DNA from: Pseudomonas sediminis
GTDB taxonomy: Bacteria > Pseudomonadota > Gammaproteobacteria > Pseudomonadales > Pseudomonadaceae
Length of the DNA stretch: 64,000 nucleotides
Assembly (NCBI RefSeq): GCF_002741105.1
Contig: NZ_NIQU01000002.1
Location: 434,001-498,000, forward strand
Direction of reading: 5' to 3'
Shown here: positions 57,313-64,000 of the stretch, one piece after another
Layout: each line of letters opens with the position of its first letter
Position numbering within the stretch: the first letter of the stretch is position 1
Translations under genes and position numbers: made by a program
The notes under the pieces: model-generated
Database searches by the model: none
Seen by the model: only the letters and a program-made list of their open reading frames with translations
What the model was told of the DNA's origin: nothing

Positions 57313-58497
57313 TCAACGACCAACGAGCCACTGCCCAGCCAGTTCACGCGCACGGGCATCGGCTTCGAATACTGCGTCGAGCGCTTCGACAGCCTGCACA
57401 GGCTGGGCGTTCAACACGGACTCAATCATACGCGCGATATCAGTGAAACGGATGCGCCGCTGCAGGAAAGCCTCGACCGCCACCTCATTGACCGCGTTGA
57501 GCATCGCCGGCGCACTGCCGCCGACCTGCGCTGCCTCACGCGCCAGGCGCAAACAGGGGAAACGCTGCTCGTCGGGACGCTCGAAATCCAGGCGACCGAC
57601 GGTAAACAGATCCAGAGGAGACACACCCGAGTCGATACGCTCCGGCCAGGCCAAAGCATGCGCGATGGGCGTGCGCATGTCCGGATTACCCAGCTGGGCC
57701 AGTACCGAACCGTCGATGTAATCGACCAGCGAATGAATCACGCTCTGCCGGTGGATGACCACTTCGATCTGCTCGGGGCGGGCATCGAATAGCCAGCAGG
57801 CTTCGATCGACTCGAGCCCCTTGTTCATCATGCTGGCCGAATCGACCGAGATCTTGCGCCCCATCGACCAGTTCGGATGCGCGCACGCCTGCTCCGGCGT
57901 GACACATTCCAGATCGGCCAACGGCGTTTCGCGAAAAGGTCCACCGGAAGCCGTCAGCAGTACGCGACGTACACCAACCGCCTGCAGACCGCGCGAATAG
58001 TCGCCCGGCAAGCATTGGAAAATCGCGTTGTGCTCGCTATCGATGGGCAGTAGCACCGCCCCGCTCTGCTTGACCGCCTGCATGAACAAGGCGCCGGACA
58101 TCACCAACGCTTCCTTGTTGGCCAGCAGCACTTTCTTGCCGGCCTGCACGGCTGCCAGGGTCGGCTTGAGGCCCGCCGCGCCAACAATGGCCGCCATTAC
58201 GCAATCGACGGCGGCGTCGGCAGAGACGGCGCACAGCCCTGCTTCGCCAACCAGCACTTCGGTCGCCAGCCCGGCAGCGCGCAAATTTTTCTGCAACTCG
58301 AGCGCTGAATCGGCATCTGGCACCACCGCGTAGCGCGGGCGATGCTGCACGCACAGCACCTGCAGCTCTGCCAGACGCGAGAAGCCCGTCAGCGCGAAGA
58401 CGCTGTAGCGCTCAGGATGGCGCGCGATCACATCCAGCGTACTGAGACCAATAGAGCCAGTAGCCCCCAGCACGGTGACCTGCTGCACTGCGCTCAC
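57313..58497 (-). CDS. dxr: 1-deoxy-D-xylulose-5-phosphate reductoisomerase
   Basis: A 394-residue NADPH-dependent enzyme for the first committed MEP step, the fosmidomycin target. The nucleotide motif [17 protein letters not shown] opens the protein. [19 protein letters not shown] and [19 protein letters not shown] hold the metal and substrate residues. The probable start is GTG at 58497, overlapping the cdsA stop as GTGA; an in-frame TTG at 58509 is the alternative. Confidence 0.96.
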   Translation of the reverse strand: MSAVQQVTVLGATGSIGLSTLDVIARHPERYSVFALTGFSRLAELQVLCVQHRPRYAVVPDADSALELQKNLRAAGLATEVLVGEAGLCAVSADAAVDCVMAAIVGAAGLKPTLAAVQAGKKVLLANKEALVMSGALFMQAVKQSGAVLLPIDSEHNAIFQCLPGDYSRGLQAVGVRRVLLTASGGPFRETPLADLECVTPEQACAHPNWSMGRKISVDSASMMNKGLESIEACWLFDARPEQIEVVIHRQSVIHSLVDYIDGSVLAQLGNPDMRTPIAHALAWPERIDSGVSPLDLFTVGRLDFERPDEQRFPCLRLAREAAQVGGSAPAMLNAVNEVAVEAFLQRRIRFTDIARMIESVLNAQPVQAVEALDAVFEADARARELAGQWLVGR

Positions 58498-59309
58498 AGC
58501 GAACCCCAACCCGCCAACCAGAGCAGTGTGGCGAACAACGGAATGGCCGCCGTCAGGCTGTCGATGCGATCCAGCACACCGCCGTGACCCGGCAGCAGAT
58601 TGCTGCTGTCCTTAACCCCGGACTGACGCTTGAACATGCTTTCGGTCAAGTCGCCAACCACGGAAATCAGCACCACCACGGCAGCACCGGCAAGAGCCAG
58701 CAGCAGCCCAACAGCGGACCAGCCCTGTTGCAGCCCGACCAACAAGGTGATCAACAGGCTGGCTGCGAGACCACCATATAGCCCTTCCCAACTCTTGCCG
58801 GGGCTGACCCTGGGCGCCAGCTTGCGCTTGCCAAAGGTCTTGCCGGAAAAATAAGCACCGATATCCGCCCCCCAGACCAGCACCATTACCGCGATGATCA
58901 GCGCATTGGCCTGCGGCCACTGCTTGAGCAAAACCAACCCCTGCCAAGCCGGCAGCAGAATAAGCAAACCAATCAGCAAACGCCCCGGAATACCACCCCA
59001 GAAACGACTGCTATCCGGGTAGGTCATTACCAGAAAGGTGGCGAGCAACCACCACAGCACGGCCACCGCCAACAGCACTGGAGCAACGCTCGGAACCATG
59101 TACAGCAGGCCGAGCAATACAGCCACTGCAACCGCATAGGCCACACGCAACGACTGCGCCTCGAATCCTGCCAGACGCGCCCATTCCCAGGCACCCAGCG
59201 TGACCACTGCACCGATGAACAGGGCAAAGGCACCGCCATCGAGCAGAAAAAAACCGCCCAGAGCGATGGGCAACAGCACCAGCGCCGTGATGATTCGTTG
59301 TTTGAGCAT
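58494..59309 (-). CDS. cdsA: Phosphatidate cytidylyltransferase
   Basis: A 271-residue integral membrane enzyme that makes CDP-diacylglycerol. Seven to eight hydrophobic segments precede the C-terminal signature [20 protein letters not shown] with [14 protein letters not shown] following. It shares a base with the uppS stop (TAATG) and overlaps dxr, so the three are coupled. Confidence 0.97.
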   Translation of the reverse strand: MLKQRIITALVLLPIALGGFFLLDGGAFALFIGAVVTLGAWEWARLAGFEAQSLRVAYAVAVAVLLGLLYMVPSVAPVLLAVAVLWWLLATFLVMTYPDSSRFWGGIPGRLLIGLLILLPAWQGLVLLKQWPQANALIIAVMVLVWGADIGAYFSGKTFGKRKLAPRVSPGKSWEGLYGGLAASLLITLLVGLQQGWSAVGLLLALAGAAVVVLISVVGDLTESMFKRQSGVKDSSNLLPGHGGVLDRIDSLTAAIPLFATLLWLAGWGSL

Positions 59310-60055
59310 TAAGAGCGCGCCTCAGCTTCCACCTGATCGCCGGTCTTGCCGAAGCGACGCTGGCGGGTAGCGAAATCGGCCAGCGCCTTGCGCATGGCCT
59401 CGTGCTTGAAGTCCGGCCAATAGAGGTCGGAAAAGTACAGTTCGCTGTACGCGAGCTGCCAGAGAAGGAAGTTGCTGATACGGTGCTCGCCCCCCGTGCG
59501 AATGCACAGGTCGGGTAACGGCAGGTCACCGGTGGCCAGGCAGCCCTGAAGCAATTGCGGCGTGATGTCTTCGGGCTGCAAATGGCCTGCCTGCACCTCA
59601 CGCGCCAAACGCTGAGCGGCCTGAGCGATATCCCACTGACCGCCGTAGTTGGCGGCGATCTGCAGGGTGAAACGACGGCTTCCGGCAGTCAGCAGCTCAG
59701 CCTCACGCATGGCCGCCTGCAATTCGGGATGAAACCGCGAGCGGTCGCCGATGATGCGCAGGCCGATGTCATTATCCAGCAGCCGCTTGGCCTCACGACG
59801 CAGCGCCCCCAGGAACAGCTCCATTAGCGCGCCGACCTCATCGGCCGGGCGCTGCCAGTTCTCGCTGGAGAAGGCGAACAGGGTCAGCACCTCGACGCCA
59901 GACTCGGCACAGACCTCGATCACCGCGCGAACCGCGTCGACCCCGGCCTTGTGCCCCGCCACACCCGGCAACAGGCGCTTCTTCGCCCATCGGTTGTTAC
60001 CATCCATGATGATGGCGACATGCCGCGGCACCGCACCCTGCTTGTTCTTGTCCAT
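59309..60055 (-). CDS. uppS: Undecaprenyl diphosphate synthase (cis-prenyltransferase)
   Basis: A 248-residue enzyme building the C55 lipid carrier for peptidoglycan and LPS O-units. The catalytic Asp and phosphate-binding residues are in VAIIMDGNNRWAKKRLLPG (residues 11-29), and the C-terminal RTGGEHRISNFLLWQ and EIYF-like ELYFSDLYWPDF are conserved. I chose the ATG at 60055; a TTG at 60076 overlaps the frr stop. Its product is recycled by the PopT-like protein in this window. Confidence 0.96.
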   Translation of the reverse strand: MDKNKQGAVPRHVAIIMDGNNRWAKKRLLPGVAGHKAGVDAVRAVIEVCAESGVEVLTLFAFSSENWQRPADEVGALMELFLGALRREAKRLLDNDIGLRIIGDRSRFHPELQAAMREAELLTAGSRRFTLQIAANYGGQWDIAQAAQRLAREVQAGHLQPEDITPQLLQGCLATGDLPLPDLCIRTGGEHRISNFLLWQLAYSELYFSDLYWPDFKHEAMRKALADFATRQRRFGKTGDQVEAEARS

Positions 60056-60072
60056 GTATGGGCGCCCAGCCG

Positions 60073-60630
60073 TCAAACAGCCATCAGGTCCGCTTCTTTC
60101 ACCTCGAGCGCCTTGTCGACATCACCGATGAACTTGTCGGTGATCTTCTGCAGCTCATCAGCAGCGCGACGCTCTTCGTCTTCGCTGATTTCCTTGGCTT
60201 TGGACAGTTTCTTCAGCTCGGCCAGCGCATCGCGACGCACGTTACGGACGGCGACCTTGGCATCTTCGGCAACGCCGCGCGCCTGCTTGGTGTAGCCCTT
60301 GCGGGTTTCCTCGGTCAGCGCCGGCATCGGCACACGAATGGTGGAACCAGCGCTGCTCGGGTTCAGACCCAGGTCCGAGGTCAGGATGGCTTTCTCGATC
60401 GCAGCGCCGAGAGTCTTGTCATGCGCGACAATCTTCAGGGTACGCGCGTCCTCAACAGTGATCGCCGCCACCTGATTGAGCGGCATGTCGCTGCCCCAGG
60501 CCGGTACCTTGATGCTGTCGAGAATGCTCGGATGGGCACGACCGGTACGAATGGAAGCCAGGTTACGACCCAGCGCTTCCAGGGACTTGCTCATGCGTTC
60601 CTGAGCGTCTTTCTTGATGTCGTTGATCAT
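60073..60630 (-). CDS. frr: Ribosome recycling factor
   Basis: A 185-residue L-shaped protein that splits post-termination ribosomes with EF-G. The sequence [20 protein letters not shown], then [15 protein letters not shown] near residue 25, and [20 protein letters not shown] near 110 are typical. The ATG at 60630 overlaps the pyrH stop by four bases. Confidence 0.97.
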   Translation of the reverse strand: MINDIKKDAQERMSKSLEALGRNLASIRTGRAHPSILDSIKVPAWGSDMPLNQVAAITVEDARTLKIVAHDKTLGAAIEKAILTSDLGLNPSSAGSTIRVPMPALTEETRKGYTKQARGVAEDAKVAVRNVRRDALAELKKLSKAKEISEDEERRAADELQKITDKFIGDVDKALEVKEADLMAV

Positions 60631-61370
60631 TGTGCATCCTCCTCGATCAGTGTTCCTTCGGCGCCACCCACTACAACGTTCAGCAGTGCGCCGGGCTTGT
60701 TCATGTTGAAGACCCGCAGCGGCATGTTGTGATCGCGGCACAGGCAGATGGCCGTCAGATCCATCACACCCAGCTTGCGATCGAGCACCTCGTCATAAGT
60801 CAGGCGCTCGAACTTCTCGGCATGCGGGTCTTTGAACGGGTCGGCAGTGTACACGCCATCGACCTTGGTCGCCTTCAGTACCACGTCCGCATCGATTTCG
60901 ATGGCGCGCAGGCAGGCGGCTGAATCGGTGGTAAAGAAGGGGTTACCGGTGCCGGCGGCGAAGATCACCACCTCACCGGTCTTCAGGTGACGCATGGCCT
61001 TGCGGCGATCATAGTGATCGGTCACGCCGACCATGGAAATCGCCGACATGACGATGGCCGGGATATTCGAGCGCTCCAGCGCATCGCGCATGGCCAGCGC
61101 GTTCATGACGGTCGCCAGCATGCCCATGTGGTCGCCGGTTACGCGATCCATACCCGCAGCGGACAACGCCGCGCCACGGAACAGGTTGCCGCCACCGATC
61201 ACCAGGCCGACTTGCACGCCGATGCCGACCAACTGGCCGACCTCCAGCGCCATGCGGTCGAGCACCTTGGGATCGATGCCGAAATCTTCCGAGCCCATCA
61301 GGGCCTCGCCGCTAAGTTTGAGCAGAATGCGTTTGTAGCGAGGTTGGCGACCAGTTGTCTGCTGAGCCAT
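60627..61370 (-). CDS. pyrH: UMP kinase
   Basis: A 247-residue hexameric kinase that phosphorylates [16 protein letters not shown] near residue 15, [27 protein letters not shown] and [12 protein letters not shown] are family hallmarks. I chose the ATG at 61370 ([14 protein letters not shown]), preceded by GGAGAG. It heads the pyrH-frr-uppS-cdsA-dxr run, after a terminator behind tsf. Confidence 0.97.
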   Translation of the reverse strand: MAQQTTGRQPRYKRILLKLSGEALMGSEDFGIDPKVLDRMALEVGQLVGIGVQVGLVIGGGNLFRGAALSAAGMDRVTGDHMGMLATVMNALAMRDALERSNIPAIVMSAISMVGVTDHYDRRKAMRHLKTGEVVIFAAGTGNPFFTTDSAACLRAIEIDADVVLKATKVDGVYTADPFKDPHAEKFERLTYDEVLDRKLGVMDLTAICLCRDHNMPLRVFNMNKPGALLNVVVGGAEGTLIEEDAQ

Positions 61371-61502
61371 TGCAAGTCTCTCCTGCGGCGATATGAAATT
61401 CGTCAGCAACGCGTTCGAGCGCTGCAATTATCCGGCACTTCGACAGCGCCAACGGCCGTTCATTGAAACGACCGCTACTTTATTCATCATCCCTTATTCG
61501 GC

Positions 61503-61535
61503 AAAGAGGCCGCCCGCGCAAACGGGCAGCCTCTT
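61503..61535 (-). terminator. Terminator hairpin after tsf
   Basis: A long imperfect stem (AAAGAGGC-CGCCCG / CGGGC-A-GCCTCTTT, loop CGCAAA) follows tsf by about 25 bp. The flanking T tract is short. It probably ends most rpsB-tsf transcripts. Confidence 0.75.
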
Positions 61536-61557
61536 TGGGGACACGTACCGAAAACGA

Positions 61558-62421
61558 TTACTGCTTGCTGGCGGCCAGCTGGGCAGCAACTTCTTCAGCA
61601 AAGTTGTCAACCGGCTTCTCGATGCCTTCGCCGACTTTGAAGTAGGTGAAGGAAACGATTTCAGCGCCAGCTTTCTTGGCCAGCTCACCGACCTTGATTT
61701 CCGGGTTCTTGACGAACGCCTGCTCAACCAGGCTGGCTTCTGCCAGGAACTTGGAGATACGGCCGGCAACCATCTTCTCTGCGATATCGGCAGGCTTGCC
61801 CTTGAGCTTCTCTTCGTTCAGTTGCAGGAAGACAGCCTTCTCGCGCTCGATCGCTTCAGCCGAAACGTCGCTTGGCAGCAGGAATTCCGGGTTGCTTGCA
61901 GCAACGTGCATCGCGATGTCTTTGGCCAGCTCGACGTCGCCGCCCTTCAGAACAACTGCAACACCAATCTTGTTGCCATGCAGGTAGGAACCGACAACGT
62001 CACCCTCAACACGTACCAGACGACGGATGTTGACGTTTTCGCCTACTTTGGCGACCAGAGCGGTACGCTCGGCTTCCTGAGCTTCGATCAGCGGAGCCGC
62101 GTCGGTCAGCTTGTCAGCGAACGCCTTGTCCACGCTGCTGGTAACGAAATTCTTGAAGTCGTCCTGCAGGGCCAGGAAGTCGGTCTGCGAGTTAACTTCG
62201 ATCAGCACGGCGGCCTTACCGTCGGCCTTGACGGCGATAGCGCCTTCAGCAGCAACGTTACCAGCCTTTTTGGCGGCCTTGATGGCGCCGGAAGCGCGCA
62301 TATCGTCGATGGCTTTTTCGATGTCGCCGCCAGCCTTGGTCAAGGCCTTTTTGCAATCCATCATGCCTTCGCCGGTACGCTCGCGCAGTTCTTTAACCAG
62401 TGCTGCAGTAATCTCTGCCAT
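61558..62421 (-). CDS. tsf: Elongation factor Ts
   Basis: A 287-residue guanine nucleotide exchange factor for EF-Tu. The N-terminal UBA-like domain has [20 protein letters not shown], and the core has [12 protein letters not shown] near residue 80, both typical. It follows rpsB by 128 bp, with a hairpin between them that would permit partial readthrough. Confidence 0.97.
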   Translation of the reverse strand: MAEITAALVKELRERTGEGMMDCKKALTKAGGDIEKAIDDMRASGAIKAAKKAGNVAAEGAIAVKADGKAAVLIEVNSQTDFLALQDDFKNFVTSSVDKAFADKLTDAAPLIEAQEAERTALVAKVGENVNIRRLVRVEGDVVGSYLHGNKIGVAVVLKGGDVELAKDIAMHVAASNPEFLLPSDVSAEAIEREKAVFLQLNEEKLKGKPADIAEKMVAGRISKFLAEASLVEQAFVKNPEIKVGELAKKAGAEIVSFTYFKVGEGIEKPVDNFAEEVAAQLAASKQ

Positions 62422-62486
62422 TTTGAAAATCCTCTCGGTAGGTCTTCAACCATCGCCCGCATCACGGACGATCAAATCTTTGAGTG

Positions 62487-62515
62487 GCAAAAAGGGGGCC
62501 TAGCCCCCTTTTTGC
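62487..62515 (-). terminator. Hairpin between rpsB and tsf
   Basis: A GCAAAAAGGGGG / CCCCCTTTTTGC stem with a five-base loop, ending in U residues on the minus strand. It is a standard attenuating terminator in the rpsB-tsf operon. Confidence 0.85.
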
Positions 62516-62549
62516 ACAGCGCGTAACGCTAGATGCTTAGCGTTACCGC

Positions 62550-63293
62550 TTAGCCTTCGGCGCTCTCGGCAGCCGCGGCTTCTTCGACGAACTCTTCAGT
62601 GGCGCCGCCAGCATTGCTGCGACCACGGATCACGGCGTCGGCCATGGCACCCATGTACAGCTGGATGGCGCGGATGGCGTCGTCGTTACCCGGGATGATG
62701 TAGTCAACGCCTTCCGGGCTGCTGTTGGTATCGACGATGCCGATAACCGGGATGCCCAGCTTGTTGGCTTCGGTGATAGCGATGCGCTCGTGGTCAACGT
62801 CGATGACGAACAGTGCGTCCGGCAGGCCGCCCATGTCCTTGATACCGCCCAGGCTGCGATCCAGTTTTTCCAGATCACGCGAACGCATCAGGGCTTCTTT
62901 CTTGGTCAGCTTAGCGAAAGTACCGTCCTGAGACTGAACTTCCAGCTCACGCAGACGCTTGATCGAGGCGCGGATGGTTTTGTAGTTGGTCAGCATGCCA
63001 CCCAACCAGCGGTGATCGACGAACGGCGAGCCGCAACGAGCAGCTTCTTCGCGAACGATCTTGCCAGCGGAACGCTTGGTGCCGACGAACAGGATCTTGT
63101 TCTTGCCAGCAGCCAGCTTCTCAACGAAAGCCTGAGCTTCGTTGAACATCGGCAGGGTTTTTTCGAGGTTGATGATGTGAATCTTGTTGCGCGCGCCGAA
63201 AATGTACTTGCCCATTTTCGGATTCCAGTAACGGGTCTGGTGGCCGAAGTGCACACCGGCCTTCAGCATATCGCGCATGTTGACTTGGGACAT
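62550..63293 (-). CDS. rpsB: 30S ribosomal protein S2
   Basis: A 247-residue small-subunit protein. [20 protein letters not shown] starts it, and [20 protein letters not shown] and [16 protein letters not shown] are typical. The C-terminus is acidic and Ala-rich ([15 protein letters not shown]). The ATG at 63293 is preceded by AAGGAAC. The leader of up to 150 nt upstream carries a hairpin and may mediate autoregulation by S2, as reported for other gammaproteobacteria. Confidence 0.97.
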   Translation of the reverse strand: MSQVNMRDMLKAGVHFGHQTRYWNPKMGKYIFGARNKIHIINLEKTLPMFNEAQAFVEKLAAGKNKILFVGTKRSAGKIVREEAARCGSPFVDHRWLGGMLTNYKTIRASIKRLRELEVQSQDGTFAKLTKKEALMRSRDLEKLDRSLGGIKDMGGLPDALFVIDVDHERIAITEANKLGIPVIGIVDTNSSPEGVDYIIPGNDDAIRAIQLYMGAMADAVIRGRSNAGGATEEFVEEAAAAESAEG

Positions 63294-63575
63294 GATAGTT
63301 CCTTGATAAGTCGGGTTAGGCCTCCACGCATCCCAGCTTCCAACCCTCGAACTTGTCGAAAGGCACCCAGGAAACCGTGTCGATACGTGTGTGGGTTTAA
63401 GCTTTCGGGCACTGATGCCCGTAAAGCGGCGCGTTTTATACCACACAAAGCCAGCTCAGGCTACAAAAGCTGGCAAACAACGCAGCGACTCCCCAACGCG
63501 GTTACAGCGCCCTTTGGGGCTGAGACGGCGAAGCTGTTAATATGTCGCCCTTTCCGTCGCGCCTGAGAGCTTGAT
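63294..63575. promoter_or_regulatory. Divergent promoter and leader region of rpsB and map
   Basis: A 282-bp spacer. On the rpsB side a hairpin (CGGGCATCAGTGCCCG on the minus strand, about 63407-63422) lies in the presumed 5' leader. No other coding feature is visible, and open frames here lack family similarity. Confidence 0.5.
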
Positions 63576-64000
63576 ATGACCGTCACCATCAAATCCGCCG
63601 AAGAAATCGAGAAAATGCGCGTCGCTGGCCGCCTGGCCGCCGAAGTGCTGGAGATGATCGGTGAGCACGTCAAGCCAGGCGTCACCACTGAGGAAATCGA
63701 CCGCATCTGCCATGACTATATCGTCAACGTGCAGCAGGCGATTCCCGCCCCGCTCAACTACAAGGGTTTTCCCAAGTCGATCTGCACCTCGATCAACCAC
63801 GTGGTGTGCCACGGCATCCCCAACGACAAGCCACTGAAAGACGGCGATGTACTGAACATCGACGTGACCGTGATCAAGGACGGCTACCACGGCGATACCA
63901 GCAAGATGTTCATGGTCGGCAAAGTGGCCGAGTGGGCCGAGCGCCTGGCCAAGATCACCCAGGAATGCATGTATAAAGGCATCGAGCTGGTCAAACCGGG
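63576..64000 (+). CDS. map: Methionine aminopeptidase type I (5' part)
   Basis: The first 141 codons of a cobalt/iron peptidase that removes initiator methionine. MTVTIKSAEEIEKMRVAGRL is the family start. The substrate His is in INHVVCHGIP (near residue 79), and the first metal Asp residues are in DGDVLNIDVTVIKDGYHGDTS (near 97 and 108). The gene runs off the right edge, so length cannot be checked. It diverges from rpsB, as in most proteobacteria. Confidence 0.96.
   Translation, partial: MTVTIKSAEEIEKMRVAGRLAAEVLEMIGEHVKPGVTTEEIDRICHDYIVNVQQAIPAPLNYKGFPKSICTSINHVVCHGIPNDKPLKDGDVLNIDVTVIKDGYHGDTSKMFMVGKVAEWAERLAKITQECMYKGIELVKP

Overview
The window is a 64 kb piece of a Pseudomonas chromosome. 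The protein set points to the P. mendocina / P. oleovorans / P. alcaligenes side of the genus. This rests on codon use, RpoS, RecA and FtsB sequences, an rsmZ gene between fdxA and rpoS with an exact GacA box, and gene orders that I know from P. aeruginosa. The species is an inference, because no rRNA is present. Nearly all of the window is core genome. I see no insertion sequence, prophage, CRISPR array, tRNA or rRNA.

Region by region: (1) 1-3.8 kb holds the purM-purN pair with a DUF3108 gene, divergent from a DUF2066 gene that lies beside a clipped gene at the left edge. (2) 3.8-13.3 kb looks like a lineage-specific block: an orphan ammonium transporter with a sigma54-like promoter, a DUF883/YqjE/YqjK envelope-stress trio, a soluble EAL phosphodiesterase with a Cache-like C-terminus, dgt, a FUSC-family membrane protein, and a large Cache-HAMP-GAF-HD-GYP protein. 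(3) 13.3-20.7 kb is the block yggL, dacB, rlmKL, rmf, pyrD, a DUF2835 gene and an unrecognised 293-aa protein. (4) 20.7-27.4 kb is recX-recA (with LexA box), pncC, a BdlA-like PAS-PAS chemoreceptor, mutS and fdxA. (5) 27.4-33.8 kb is the stationary-phase cluster: the regulatory RNA rsmZ, rpoS, nlpD, a DUF368 polyprenyl-phosphate transporter, pcm, surE, truD and ispF. (6) 33.8-37.4 kb is formaldehyde detoxification (fghA-adhC with a divergent LysR regulator) and a short HPF/RaiA-family gene. (7) 37.4-63.3 kb is a long minus-strand run of essential genes: ispD-ftsB, eno, kdsA-pyrG, tilS, accA, dnaE, rnhB-lpxB-lpxA-fabZ-lpxD-skp-bamA, rseP, dxr-cdsA-uppS-frr-pyrH, tsf and rpsB. (8) map starts divergently and runs off the right edge.

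The essential run links isoprenoid synthesis (ispD, ispF, dxr), the undecaprenyl carrier (uppS, popT), lipid A and KDO synthesis (kdsA, lpxA/B/D), fatty acid and phospholipid supply (accA, fabZ, cdsA), outer-membrane assembly (skp, bamA, rseP) and translation (frr, tsf, rpsB, map). A second theme is lifestyle switching. rsmZ/rpoS, two degenerate-free c-di-GMP phosphodiesterases, a BdlA-like receptor, and the ribosome hibernation factors Rmf and HPF all lie within the window.

I did not find a clearly new multi-gene system. The points most worth a second look are the rsmZ promoter layout, the insert-bearing HD-GYP protein, the soluble EAL-Cache protein, and repeat elements that supply the stop codons of two genes.
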